Assembly (NCBI RefSeq): GCF_001435235.1
Contig: NZ_AZGB01000016.1
Span: forward strand, 228,386-292,385
Source: Liquorilactobacillus ghanensis DSM 18630
GTDB taxonomy: Bacteria > Bacillota > Bacilli > Lactobacillales > Lactobacillaceae
Reading direction: 5' to 3'
DNA length: 64,000 bases
Part shown: in pieces, positions 1 through 8,435 of the stretch
How positions within the stretch are numbered: position 1 is the stretch's first letter
Layout: each line of letters starts with the position of its first letter
Notes under the pieces: generated by a model
Database searches by the model: none
What the model saw: the letters and a program-made list of their open reading frames with translations, nothing else
Told to the model about the DNA's origin: nothing
Made by a program: the position numbers and the translations under genes

Positions 1-1
1 A

Positions 2-247
2 GTCCAGTATTTGTTGCGGGATTACTTTAATGGTAGATGTAATTCATATAATTTATTTTTCTATCCGGGACCACAGCAGCAGATAATCGCCAAGATAGTG
101 CCTCGGTTTGTTGTTTCGCCTTATTTTGTCGGCTACAAGGTTTCACAAGTTAATGACATGCAACGGCTGATTGAAATTCGCCAAGAGTTGGCAACTAAAA
201 TTCAACAAGAGCTGCCGCAAGCCAAGCTGGAAAAACAGCGCAATTAA
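2..247 (+). CDS. C-terminal fragment of a DUF4931-like protein (partial)
   Basis: The frame is open from the first bases of the window and stops at 245-247, so only the last 81 codons are present and the true start lies outside. The tail carries a KIVPRF...SPYFVGY pattern followed by a charged helix. I recall such an ending from DUF4931 proteins of lactobacilli, which are distantly related to galactose-1-phosphate uridylyltransferase/HIT proteins. The family call rests on memory of this tail, and no catalytic residues are visible. The gene points toward the RNA locus on the other strand. Confidence 0.5.
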   Translation, partial: VQYLLRDYFNGRCNSYNLFFYPGPQQQIIAKIVPRFVVSPYFVGYKVSQVNDMQRLIEIRQELATKIQQELPQAKLEKQRN

Positions 248-359
248 AATTTATTCTTTGAATCACCAAGTCAATTACATGTTTTGTTTTTCTACAATAT
301 GTATAGTTTTTGCTGGAAACGATGGGTAGGGATTTTAGCATATTTATAATTTAGACCGC
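248..359. other. short AT-rich spacer
   Basis: The gap between the DUF4931-like stop codon and the end of the minus-strand RNA holds no open frame and no clear plus-strand terminator. I see nothing further in it. Confidence 0.5.
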
Positions 360-633
360 AAAAAAACAGTCCAGCGAGATAATGTTTGCTTGCAACTACA
401 ATTTACTACCAACATTTATCTCTTCGATGCTAATTGATCCAGCTTCTGACTTTCATGGACTACATGTTAATCCAAAAAGCAATTACTGTTCAATTATCTC
501 ACTGGACTGCTAAAACATAAGGGAATTTCAAGCTCTAACCTCTTTTCTAACCGCTATCACGGTTTATTTTGCCAGACGATCACGTTTTAAATGATGCCCA
601 GCAAGATTATAGGCTTTGCTATAATCCCTTACA
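360..633 (-). ncRNA. unidentified structured small RNA, about 273 nt
   Basis: On the minus strand a good promoter is followed by about 270 nt without a reading frame, ending in a strong hairpin and seven U. The hairpin base is a 17-bp stem formed by 493-509 with 367-383, with a single G-U wobble, and about 110 nt lie inside it. A 5' domain is closed by 625-631 pairing with 518-524, with an inner 8-bp stem of 619-626 with 605-612. No gene follows on the minus strand, so a stand-alone RNA is likelier than a riboswitch. A long closing stem next to a U-run resembles 6S-type RNAs, but I cannot match any known family. The hallmarks I know for RNase P RNA, tmRNA and SRP RNA are absent. Confidence 0.5.
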
Positions 634-639
634 CTTCGT

Positions 640-667
640 ATTATAGCACATTATAAAACGGTTACAA
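640..667 (-). promoter_or_regulatory. extended -10 promoter of the small RNA
   Basis: On the minus strand, -35 TTGTAA (662-667) is 16 bp from a perfect -10 TATAAT (640-645), which is preceded by TGC as an extended -10. The predicted start is near 632-633. The promoter lies just beyond the gnd stop codon, so the RNA has its own transcription start. Confidence 0.65.
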
Positions 668-699
668 TAAATGTGCTTGCCATAAAATATAGTTTTGTT

Positions 700-1596
700 T
701 TAATTTTTTTCCATGGCGTGACCGCCGAAACCATTACGCAAAGCAGCGACGACTTTACCGTTTAAAGTGTCTGCTTCTTCTGAGCGGTAGCGCATCATTA
801 AAGCGGCACTGATAACGGGTGCCGGTACATGCAGCCTGATTGCTTCTTCACTGGTCCAAGCACCTTCGCCAGAAGAATGCATTATGCCTTTAATCTGGGA
901 TAACTGTGGGTCTTTGGCAAATTGTTGTTGTGCAAGTTCCATTAACCAACTGCGAATGACTGAACCATGATTCCAGACTTGGGCAACAGCAGCGTTATCG
1001 TAATTATAAGGTGATTTTTGTAAGATCTCGAAGCCTTCACCGATTGCTTGCATCATGCCATATTCAATTCCATTGTGGACCATTTTTAAATAGTGACCGG
1101 ATCCAGTTGGACCAGTGTAGAGATAACCATTTGGAGCAGCAATTTTTTGAAACAATGGTTTGATCTGCGGGAAAATATTGGCTGGCCCGCCGATCATAAA
1201 GTTGCCATTGTGGCGAGCGCCAGCCATCCCACCAGAGGTACCAACATCAAAAAAATTAATATTAGCAGCGGCTAGTTCTTGACCATGACGAATTGAGTCG
1301 CGGTAAAAAGAGTTTCCACCGTCAATCACAATATCGTCAGCTGTCAGCAATACGGCTAATTGTTTAATGGTGGCTTCAGTTGGTTTACCAGCAGGTACCA
1401 TAATCCAGATTATGCGCGGTTGTGGCAGCTTAGCAACTAATTCGGTTAAGCTGGTCGCAATTTGAGCACCATTTTTTTGAGCGGACATTCGAGCTGTAGG
1501 ATTAAGATCAAAAGCGGTTACTTTAATCTGCTGTTCCAATAGGTTTTTAACTAAATTAAGTCCCATTTTGCCTAGTCCAATCATTCCAATATGCAT
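700..1596 (-). CDS. gnd: 6-phosphogluconate dehydrogenase, short decarboxylating type
   Basis: Oxidises and decarboxylates 6-phosphogluconate to ribulose-5-phosphate. The protein is 298 aa. The N-terminus holds a Rossmann dinucleotide fold (GMIGLGKMG at residues 4-12). The substrate-binding GTSGG...GARHG-like stretch and the GSGHYLKMVHNGIEYG signature follow. It is much shorter than the 470-aa classical enzyme and matches the roughly 300-aa YqeC/GndA class. The ATG at 1596 follows AAAGGA by 8 nt, so upstream in-frame codons are not used. It lies 22 nt behind gntK, and the two should be one operon turning gluconate into pentose phosphate. Confidence 0.9.
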   Translation of the reverse strand: MHIGMIGLGKMGLNLVKNLLEQQIKVTAFDLNPTARMSAQKNGAQIATSLTELVAKLPQPRIIWIMVPAGKPTEATIKQLAVLLTADDIVIDGGNSFYRDSIRHGQELAAANINFFDVGTSGGMAGARHNGNFMIGGPANIFPQIKPLFQKIAAPNGYLYTGPTGSGHYLKMVHNGIEYGMMQAIGEGFEILQKSPYNYDNAAVAQVWNHGSVIRSWLMELAQQQFAKDPQLSQIKGIMHSSGEGAWTSEEAIRLHVPAPVISAALMMRYRSEEADTLNGKVVAALRNGFGGHAMEKN

Positions 1597-1618
1597 AATA
1601 GTCATCCTTTCAAATTCT

Positions 1619-3157
1619 TTATTCAGCAAATTTATGCTGAAGTGCTGTTAAAGTAGCTGTTTCACGACTCAATTGTGGTTGTAGCCGTTGATAAATAGCA
1701 AATAATTCTGAATAGTGAAGTGCATTTGCCGAATTAGGCTGATAAGTTATAACCGTTCCGCTCATCGCAGCAGCACTTTTGCTTAGATCATTAGTTAAGC
1801 CCAAAGCTTTCATTCCGATTAAGACTGCTCCCAGACAGGAAGCTTCAATTTGTTCAGGGACTTGTACTGGGCAATTAAAAATATCGGCAATCAGTTGTCG
1901 TAAAAAAACGGATCTGGCAAACCCACCACTAAGAATTAAATGTTGTGGCTGACCCAAAGTCTGGCTGACAATTTCCCAAACGCTGCGAAGATTAAAAATA
2001 ATACCTTCAACAACCGCACGAGCCATTTCTGGGCGACCATGCAATTGATTTAAACCGACAAAGCTTGCACGTACATCAGCATTCCACAAAGGTGCGCGTT
2101 CACCATTGAGATACGGAAAGAATAGCAGACCAGCAGCACCGATCGGAACAGTTTGAATTATTTTTAATAATTGCTGATAAGGATCTTGATGAGCTTGTTC
2201 AAAGGCTTGTTTTTCGTGATCAAATAATTTTTCTAAAGCCCAGCGTAAAACAATACCACCGTTGTTGACTGGACCACCGATTACCCATTGTTTTTTAGAT
2301 ACGGCGTAACAAAATAATCTTGCTTGCGGATCAAGGGCTGGATGGTCGCTTAAAATCCGAATGGCGGCTGAAGTTCCAATTGACAAAGCTGCTGTATCAG
2401 CATTAAGAGCATTGACACCTAGGTTGGCCAAGGCACCATCAAAAGCACCTTGAACAACGGGTGTAGCTTGAGGCCAATTTATTTTTATCGCCCAATTGGG
2501 ATTCATTCCACTAAAGGTATGGTAACTATCAACCAGTGGCGGCAGCTGATTTTCAGTAATTGCAGCAATTTCTAAAATTTTTGGATCCCACTGTTGTTGC
2601 TGCAAATTGAACAAACCGGTCCCGCTGGCAACAGAAACGTCCATTTGCCACTGACCAAACAAACGCCACAATACATATTCCTTGATACCGCAAAAGTAAG
2701 CTGATCGTTTAAAAATTGTTGGCTGATTTTTCTTCAACCAGATTAACTTTGCCAATAATGACATCGGGTGCAATGGGGTACCAGTTCGCTGATAGAGTTG
2801 ATCAGCAAAAGAACTTTTCCGCAAAGCAGCAGCAGCTGGAGCGGCTCGCGTGTCAGCCCAAGTGATTAAATTGGTTAGTGGCTGCCGCTTTTTATCCAAA
2901 GCAATTAAACTTTGATTGGCACTGGAAAAGCTTAATCCTGCTAATTTCAAGTGCTGTTGTTGAACTATTTGCAAAGCAGCTCGCAAACAGGTACTGACAG
3001 CTGTCAAAATTAACTCGGGATCTTCCTCAGCCATACCGGCAGTAGATTGTTTTAAGGGGTATGGCTGATTGAATTTTTTAATCGCGTGACCGTTAATTTG
3101 ACACAACAATCCTTTGGTACTGGTAGTTCCAATATCAATTCCGAGCATGACTTTCAT
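1619..3157 (-). CDS. gntK: gluconokinase, FGGY carbohydrate kinase family
   Basis: Phosphorylates gluconate to 6-phosphogluconate with ATP. The protein is 512 aa, the usual length of Firmicute GntK. The N-terminal phosphate loop GIDIGTTSTK is present. The mid-protein GAFDGALANLGV region and the C-terminal LSGGFARS segment are typical of FGGY kinases. The ATG at 3157 has AAGGAG 8 nt upstream. Xylulokinase is the main alternative, but pairing with gnd favours gluconate. No gluconate permease is adjacent. Transcription probably starts near 3192, between palindromes that likely bind the divergent RpiR protein. Confidence 0.85.
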   Translation of the reverse strand: MKVMLGIDIGTTSTKGLLCQINGHAIKKFNQPYPLKQSTAGMAEEDPELILTAVSTCLRAALQIVQQQHLKLAGLSFSSANQSLIALDKKRQPLTNLITWADTRAAPAAAALRKSSFADQLYQRTGTPLHPMSLLAKLIWLKKNQPTIFKRSAYFCGIKEYVLWRLFGQWQMDVSVASGTGLFNLQQQQWDPKILEIAAITENQLPPLVDSYHTFSGMNPNWAIKINWPQATPVVQGAFDGALANLGVNALNADTAALSIGTSAAIRILSDHPALDPQARLFCYAVSKKQWVIGGPVNNGGIVLRWALEKLFDHEKQAFEQAHQDPYQQLLKIIQTVPIGAAGLLFFPYLNGERAPLWNADVRASFVGLNQLHGRPEMARAVVEGIIFNLRSVWEIVSQTLGQPQHLILSGGFARSVFLRQLIADIFNCPVQVPEQIEASCLGAVLIGMKALGLTNDLSKSAAAMSGTVITYQPNSANALHYSELFAIYQRLQPQLSRETATLTALQHKFAE

Positions 3158-3187
3158 TTGCCCAGCTCCTTGTATTGTATAATTTAA

Positions 3188-3286
3188 TGAAAAATTCAAT
3201 CATAAAAATAACTATTATAATGACAATTATTTTCATTTCTATTATAATTGAATCAATTGGTAATGCAAGCGCTAAATTACTATAAA
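3188..3286. promoter_or_regulatory. divergent gntK/rpiR promoters with three palindromes
   Basis: The minus-strand gntK promoter has -35 TTGTCA (3221-3226) and -10 TATGAT (3199-3204), 16 bp apart. The plus-strand regulator promoter has TTGGTA (3257-3262) and TATAAA (3281-3286), 18 bp apart. Three palindromes overlap them: TGAAAAATTCA at 3188-3198, TGACAATTATTTTCA at 3221-3235 (covers the gntK -35) and AATTGAATCAATT at 3246-3258 (touches the regulator -35). TGAA/TTCA-type palindromes are what I would expect for an RpiR-family protein, so repression of both directions is inferred. Confidence 0.6.
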
Positions 3287-3302
3287 TAAGCAGGTGAGGG
3301 TA

Positions 3303-4148
3303 ATGGAAATCAAGATTCAAGCACGAATTAATCAACTGTACCCACAATTAGGCAGCAGTAGCCAGCGTCTAGCAGATTATCTTTTAAAGCAGCCGATTGC
3401 TGCCGCGGTTTCGGTAAATAAATTGGCAGCAGCTTGTCAGGTATCACCAGCGACTATCTCTCGTTTTGCTCGGACATTAGGCTTTAAAAATTTTTCACAA
3501 CTTAAATGGGCGTTAATACATCAGGCTAAACAAACAGTTAATGGCAGCAGTGAAGTTAAACCGGCAGATTCACCACAGCAGGTTGCTCAAAAAGTACTGC
3601 AAGCCAATACTGATACATTGGCGCAAACTTTTGAATTGTTACAACCAACAGATTTAACTCGTGCAGTAAAATTAATTGTGCATGCTCAAAAAATTGGTTT
3701 CTTTGGCATGGGCGGCTCTAATATCGTTGCACAAGATGCTTATCATAAATTCTTACGAGTCCCATTAACCGTACTTTATGACAGTGAATACCATTTAGCT
3801 TTGATGCAGGCATCACGATTGACTAAAAACGATTGTGCTGTTTTGATCTCACATACCGGAAACAATCGGGATACATTGTTGTTGGCTGATGTTTTAAAAA
3901 AGCAGCAAGTGCCATTAATTGTAATTACGAGCACGCCGCATTCGCCGTTAACTCGAGCTGGGGATGTTTGTTTCTTTTCAATTGCTGAAGGATTGCATTT
4001 TAAATCGCGAGCTTTCTTTTCAATGACATCGCAATTGGCTATTACAGATTGCCTTTATTTGCTGACCGTTCAGCATTTTGGCTCACAAGCAGCTGATGTT
4101 TTTGAAGAGTTGCAACAAACTGTTGCTTTACGCCATCAGAGTAAATAA
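3303..4148 (+). CDS. RpiR/MurR-family sugar-phosphate regulator
   Basis: DNA-binding regulator of 281 aa. An N-terminal HTH_6 domain (about residues 1-77, with SPATISRFARTLGF as the recognition helix region) is followed by a SIS sugar-phosphate binding domain (about 110-260, with GFFGMGGSN and ISHTGNNRDT). The ATG at 3303 is preceded by AGGTGA with 5 nt spacing; the GTG three codons upstream has no ribosome site. It is divergent from gntK-gnd and most likely senses gluconate or 6-phosphogluconate, in the manner of RpiR-type GntR proteins. Confidence 0.85.
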   Translation: MEIKIQARINQLYPQLGSSSQRLADYLLKQPIAAAVSVNKLAAACQVSPATISRFARTLGFKNFSQLKWALIHQAKQTVNGSSEVKPADSPQQVAQKVLQANTDTLAQTFELLQPTDLTRAVKLIVHAQKIGFFGMGGSNIVAQDAYHKFLRVPLTVLYDSEYHLALMQASRLTKNDCAVLISHTGNNRDTLLLADVLKKQQVPLIVITSTPHSPLTRAGDVCFFSIAEGLHFKSRAFFSMTSQLAITDCLYLLTVQHFGSQAADVFEELQQTVALRHQSK

Positions 4149-4149
4149 A

Positions 4150-4172
4150 AAAGCCTCTTTGAAAGGGGCTTC
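4150..4172. terminator. bidirectional terminator
   Basis: A GC-containing hairpin at 4153-4169 has a two-base loop. Read on the minus strand it is followed by a run of T, so it best serves the convergent GH78 transcript, and it can also end the rpiR transcript. Confidence 0.6.
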
Positions 4173-4236
4173 ATATTTGTAAATTTAAAGAACACAAAAG
4201 AAAGTTAATATTAAGGTTAAATATCTTGCTACAGAT

Positions 4237-5814
4237 TTAATTAAGATATTTTTGTAATAAATAAACCGGTGTGCAACTCCAAGCGTGACAATAACTGTTA
4301 ACAATTGGGCTACCATATGGAGAATAGTTAGGGTTATCAGGGTCAAATGCTTCCCAGTATGTGTCTGCACCTAAATCAATCATTTTACCCCAGTAATTTT
4401 TCATTAGTTTAATAGCTTCATCCTTTAGATTCGCTTCAAAAAGTGCCTGAATAATGTGATGATACATATAAGGTGTTGCAATACCTTTTACCGGGAATAG
4501 TTTTTTTATTGCATTAATCATTATTTGTTGGTTAGTGTCGTCATTCATAACATGGGCTAGAACCATCCAAACTTGGCTGCTAATATTAAGTTCTTTATTA
4601 CCACCGGAAACAAATAACTTTTGCTTAGCATCATATAATTTGGTTTTAGCATAGTTTTCTAAAAGTGTTAAAGTAGTTTTGTATTCTGTTAATGATGGGT
4701 CGTTAACCAGTTTAGCTAAATGAATTAGCTGCTTCAATGCATAAATCGTAATAGCTTGAGCTGAGGTTGTTTTGTCAAATTCATTGGACCAATCAACAAA
4801 TACAGTATAATTTTCATCAGGGATCACTCGCCCTTCAGTATTGATAAATGGTAACATATACTGCCATTGGTGTTTGGCAATTGGATATAGATCATCCAAA
4901 ACAGTTTGGTCGAATTCGTGGCGTTCCAAATCATCTAGTACGGAAATAAAGAATAAGGAGTAATCATACATAAATGTATCATCAGGCACATATTCTTGAT
5001 CTGTAAATACATTAGCAGAAATACGATTATCTGTAGATGTCATTGCTCCAAACAAGTAAAGACATCGCTTTACAAGGCTGGTGTTATTAAAGGTGGCATA
5101 GTTGGTAAGTGCTTGTAAACGCAGATCGCCTAACCATAAGCGTCGATCTCGCTTAGGCCCATCTTCAAAAACATCTTGCATACAGTCGTGAAGGGTTGTA
5201 ATACCAACGTTATAAATTGCTTTTAGCTTGGAATCGTTTGTATTCAATGGAGATACTATTGTTGAATCAGCTGAACTCTGAACAATTGCTTTGGCATTTG
5301 AAAATTTTACATGCCACTTTGGCGAAGTATCAATTATGGTAATTTGAACATAGCGAAAACTGTATCTTCTAGGTAGGTTAAAGTTAACTGGCAATCGATC
5401 AAGATGGGTGGTTTCTTCTTGAATCCAGGACTTACTTAACCAACCGTTATATTCGTTTGAATTATGCACTAATTCATTAGGCATTTCTGCAAATTTAATT
5501 TTAAAAGAAAGTGGTGCATCCATTGGTGAGCCAACATGCTCAATGTGGATACTAAATTTACCAACGCAATGCTGTCCAAAGTCTAGGATAACACTATCAT
5601 TGCGAGCCATTTGTTGTTGAGATAGTTTGTCAGCATTTTCAACCACCTTTACACCGACTTTTTCCAACTTAGTAGTATCTTCTATAATTGAAACGAGTTT
5701 TTTCGCATCAACTTCTGTTCGATATATTTGGGGTTTATACTGGTCAGCTTTTTGAAGCAGTTTTTCGTTATGATTAAAAGTTACATCATTATTAATTTGA
5801 AATTTAAAGGACAT
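4237..5814 (-). CDS. GH78-family alpha-L-rhamnosidase-like glycoside hydrolase
   Basis: Likely releases terminal rhamnose from glycosides; probably cytoplasmic because no signal peptide is seen. It is 525 aa, shorter than the classical multi-domain enzymes. An N-terminal beta-rich region (to about residue 190) precedes an (alpha/alpha)6-barrel. The GH78 active-site stretch DGPKRDRRLWLGD is present; from my memory of the Bacillus enzyme this aligns Asp567, Glu572 (here Asp) and Asp579. Later VDWSNEF and TYWEAF match the barrel's acidic segments. It starts 13 nt after the MFS gene, so sugar import and hydrolysis are co-transcribed. The exact glycoside is unknown. Confidence 0.75.
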   Translation of the reverse strand: MSFKFQINNDVTFNHNEKLLQKADQYKPQIYRTEVDAKKLVSIIEDTTKLEKVGVKVVENADKLSQQQMARNDSVILDFGQHCVGKFSIHIEHVGSPMDAPLSFKIKFAEMPNELVHNSNEYNGWLSKSWIQEETTHLDRLPVNFNLPRRYSFRYVQITIIDTSPKWHVKFSNAKAIVQSSADSTIVSPLNTNDSKLKAIYNVGITTLHDCMQDVFEDGPKRDRRLWLGDLRLQALTNYATFNNTSLVKRCLYLFGAMTSTDNRISANVFTDQEYVPDDTFMYDYSLFFISVLDDLERHEFDQTVLDDLYPIAKHQWQYMLPFINTEGRVIPDENYTVFVDWSNEFDKTTSAQAITIYALKQLIHLAKLVNDPSLTEYKTTLTLLENYAKTKLYDAKQKLFVSGGNKELNISSQVWMVLAHVMNDDTNQQIMINAIKKLFPVKGIATPYMYHHIIQALFEANLKDEAIKLMKNYWGKMIDLGADTYWEAFDPDNPNYSPYGSPIVNSYCHAWSCTPVYLLQKYLN

Positions 5815-5827
5815 TTGCCATCACTTC

Positions 5828-7105
5828 CTATTTTCTAATGTCATATTTGTTTTCTAAATGGACCATAGCCATTCCAGCGATAAAGGCAATGATAATCATT
5901 CCTGAGAATCCAAACATTGTAACTTTAATAACTGATTGTACAACTAAAGCTGGAGTGATAATAGCAAATAGTCCGCATAAGAATCTTGAAAAACCGCCAA
6001 TAAATCCTTGTAATGAAGAACGAATTTCAATAGGAAATGCTTCTTGAGTCCAAACTTTATAAATAGCTTCACCGGCAACATTTGAACCAATGCTCATTAC
6101 ACCAATAGCAATGACAATTGGCCACAGTGCGTGACTTAAAATAGCAAGTGAGAACATTGAGATAAATTGGATTAACATTCCGAAAAAGAAGAATGTATTT
6201 CTGTATTGACCACCAGCGGCTTTAGCAAAAGCCATTGTAGCAAATAGTGAAACGAAGTTGAGGATTAGGCCTGCACCTGTAGCAAAGGTTTGACTAGCTT
6301 TAGCTTGAACCAACATGAATGTTTGAAACTGACCAAATGTATTTGCTAGCAGGTTCCAGCAAATATAAAATATCATGATACTTGCTAACATTTGTAGATA
6401 CATCTTTTTATTATGACCTAACAGGGTGTTTTTGACAGAAACCTTTTCTTGATTTCCAGTTTGATTTTCGCGTTCAATGCGTCGCTGTTCACCTGCAGTA
6501 TGAAAGGTGCGGAACTTGTGTGAGAATGTTCGCCATGCCCAAATGATAAGTGCGAAAATTGCTAAACATGTAAACACAATACGGGCACCGGTAGCTCCTG
6601 ATAGTTTAGAAACAATAAAGGCAGCACCATAAGAGGCAAAAACCCCCACTTGCCAAAAAATTTGAGTTGATGCAATCAGCTTTGATGAAGTTTTATCATC
6701 GGGTGCATCATGCGATATCATCGTCAAACTAATTGGCAAATCTAGTCCTGAAGTAAAGCCGGTCCAAATAGCACCAATCAATAACGTAATATAGTTAGGA
6801 GCAAAAACACAGATGAATGCGCCAATTGCATAGAAGAGGTTCATCCAATTAAATGAGCGAACTAAGCCAAATGTTTTTGTTGTCCAACCTGCTAACATTG
6901 AGCCAATAGCGATTGCAAAAGTCAAGGCACCAGAAATTACCCCAACTTGTCCATTTGATAAGTGAAGCCCGACTTGCCATACAGTGATTGTTGCGGACAT
7001 ACCAACAATGATACCCGATCCTAACACTGACCCCAGTCCTGCTGCGATAGCTAATGGCTGATATTTTTTAACTAAGTTACTTTCAGTTTGTGTATTAATC
7101 ATCAT
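5828..7105 (-). CDS. MFS transporter, probably for a rhamnoside or related sugar
   Basis: A 425-aa membrane protein with about 12 hydrophobic segments and the MFS layout. A GWTTKTFGLVRSFN stretch after the second segment is the motif-A position. AAGGAGG lies just upstream of two tandem ATG codons (7105 and 7102); either may be used. It is first in the operon with the GH78 gene and divergent from an AraC regulator, the usual arrangement for a catabolic locus. Substrate specificity is inferred only from the neighbours. Confidence 0.75.
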   Translation of the reverse strand: MMINTQTESNLVKKYQPLAIAAGLGSVLGSGIIVGMSATITVWQVGLHLSNGQVGVISGALTFAIAIGSMLAGWTTKTFGLVRSFNWMNLFYAIGAFICVFAPNYITLLIGAIWTGFTSGLDLPISLTMISHDAPDDKTSSKLIASTQIFWQVGVFASYGAAFIVSKLSGATGARIVFTCLAIFALIIWAWRTFSHKFRTFHTAGEQRRIERENQTGNQEKVSVKNTLLGHNKKMYLQMLASIMIFYICWNLLANTFGQFQTFMLVQAKASQTFATGAGLILNFVSLFATMAFAKAAGGQYRNTFFFFGMLIQFISMFSLAILSHALWPIVIAIGVMSIGSNVAGEAIYKVWTQEAFPIEIRSSLQGFIGGFSRFLCGLFAIITPALVVQSVIKVTMFGFSGMIIIAFIAGMAMVHLENKYDIRK

Positions 7106-7129
7106 CTTTTCCTCCTTGAGTTCTTCTAA

Positions 7130-7157
7130 ATTATAACAGCCGTTGTTATCGCTTTCA
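7130..7157 (-). promoter_or_regulatory. cre site over an extended -10 promoter of the MFS-GH78 operon
   Basis: Read on the minus strand, 7144-7157 is TGAAAGCGATAACA, a full match to the CcpA consensus TGWAANCGNTNWCA. It lies directly upstream of an extended -10 (TGT then TATAAT, 7130-7135) and covers the poorly conserved -35 position. CcpA binding there should block RNA polymerase when glucose is present. Confidence 0.75.
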
Positions 7158-7180
7158 GTATCACCTCAACTCATAATGGG

Positions 7181-7208
7181 TTGCGAAAACACAGATTGTA
7201 AGTATACT
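7181..7208 (+). promoter_or_regulatory. promoter of the AraC regulator
   Basis: TTGCGA (7181-7186) and TATACT (7203-7208) are separated by 16 bp on the plus strand, upstream of the strong ribosome site at 7231-7239. Confidence 0.55.
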
Positions 7209-7292
7209 TATAACTAATAAATAATTAAAAAAGGAGGGGAAAATAAAACGCTACCTAAAAGTATAGAAGACGAATTATTCAAGATTACATCA

Positions 7293-8258
7293 GTGGAGCA
7301 AGAACAATTGGCTGGTAAACGCCATATTCAAGATGTTCCTATTACTGACTCAATCAATAAAATCATCAAAGCCATGCCTTTGTGGGATTTCTTTGATTAT
7401 GGGAGTATTGCGGTCACGCGATCAAATCGTTTTTCTTATATTCCCGCTCACACCCATAGTTTTATTGAAATTAACTATGTATATAGTGGTAAGAGTATTC
7501 AGTATATTGATGATAAAAAAGTTACTTTAAAGACTGGTCAGGCGGTAATTATGGATCGGAGTGTGCAACAACGAATTGATTATGCTGGAGAAGACGATAT
7601 TCTAATTAATATTTTGATTCGCGATGATGATAAAATTAGGCAATTGCTCCATAATGAAAACTTAGTAACAAATTCTTTGACACGTTTTCTTTTTAATGCT
7701 AGCCAGCCTAATTTCAATCATGATAATTATCTTATTTTTGATTTTAACAATTCGCCTATAACACTACGAACAACTGAAAATTTGATTATCCAAGGTTGGA
7801 AAAACAATGGGACTAACAAGAGCAACCGATTACTTAATTTGCTGATGCAGACTTGGTTAATAGTAGCAAGTGAGAATATTATTTTTCAGAAAACAAACTA
7901 TGTAGATGCTCATCAAGACTTGATGATTCAAGTGGCCAATTATCTCAATACTCATTATCAAGATATCAGCTTAAAATCATTGGCGCGTCATTTTGGGTAT
8001 AGCGCCAACTATCTTGGCGATAAAATCAATAAAGAGACAGGACACAGTTTTAAGCAATTATTGCAAATGCGTCGGTTGAATATTGCTTGTAATTTAATAC
8101 AGCAAACTAATTTTTCTATGCGTGAAATTAGTGAATACATCGGATATGATAACCACTCATCGCTATTTAGACTTTTTAAAAGCAATCTTGGAGTAAGTCC
8201 TAGTGAATACAGAGAACGTATTATACGTCCACGACAATTGGATTTAAAATCTGAATAG
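7293..8258 (+). CDS. AraC-family regulator of the GH78 locus; 5' end uncertain
   Basis: 321 aa from the first usable start, a GTG. An N-terminal cupin-type sensor (about residues 40-115, with PAHTHSFIEINYV) is followed by a C-terminal AraC double HTH (about 205-305, with SLKSLARHFGYSANYL and ISEYIGYDNHSSLFRLFK). The GTG has no ribosome site. A very strong one, AAGGAGGGG, sits at 7231-7239, and the same frame stays open from 7242 to 7292 with protein-like codons (KTLPKSIEDELFK). No ATG, GTG or TTG begins it; inserting one G after 7244 would create ATG at an ideal distance. Expected role is activation of the divergent operon by its sugar. Confidence 0.8.
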   Translation: MEQEQLAGKRHIQDVPITDSINKIIKAMPLWDFFDYGSIAVTRSNRFSYIPAHTHSFIEINYVYSGKSIQYIDDKKVTLKTGQAVIMDRSVQQRIDYAGEDDILINILIRDDDKIRQLLHNENLVTNSLTRFLFNASQPNFNHDNYLIFDFNNSPITLRTTENLIIQGWKNNGTNKSNRLLNLLMQTWLIVASENIIFQKTNYVDAHQDLMIQVANYLNTHYQDISLKSLARHFGYSANYLGDKINKETGHSFKQLLQMRRLNIACNLIQQTNFSMREISEYIGYDNHSSLFRLFKSNLGVSPSEYRERIIRPRQLDLKSE

Positions 8259-8370
8259 TGTTAGTGTGGATGTAATTTTTTGAATGTTGAACTAGTAAAG
8301 GATAGTGCTTATTTTAAATATATGTATAATAATTTCGATGCTTTAATTTTAAAATGCCTATATAAAATAA

Positions 8371-8427
8371 AAAAAGATGATAAGCTATGAACTCTTATTT
8401 AGAGCATCGTAGCTTGTCATCTTTTTC
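8371..8427. terminator. bidirectional terminator
   Basis: Arms at 8373-8387 and 8410-8425 pair (AAAGATGA then AAGCTA with the reverse complement, one mismatch), flanked by A-runs on one side and T-runs on the other. It separates the convergent araC-like gene and aldB. Confidence 0.7.
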
Positions 8428-8435
8428 AGCAATAG

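Noticed and set aside
360..633. RNase P RNA, SRP RNA or tmRNA
   Set aside because: None of their conserved cores that I know (for example the GGAAGGAAGCAGCC region of SRP or the tRNA-like CCA end of tmRNA) is present.
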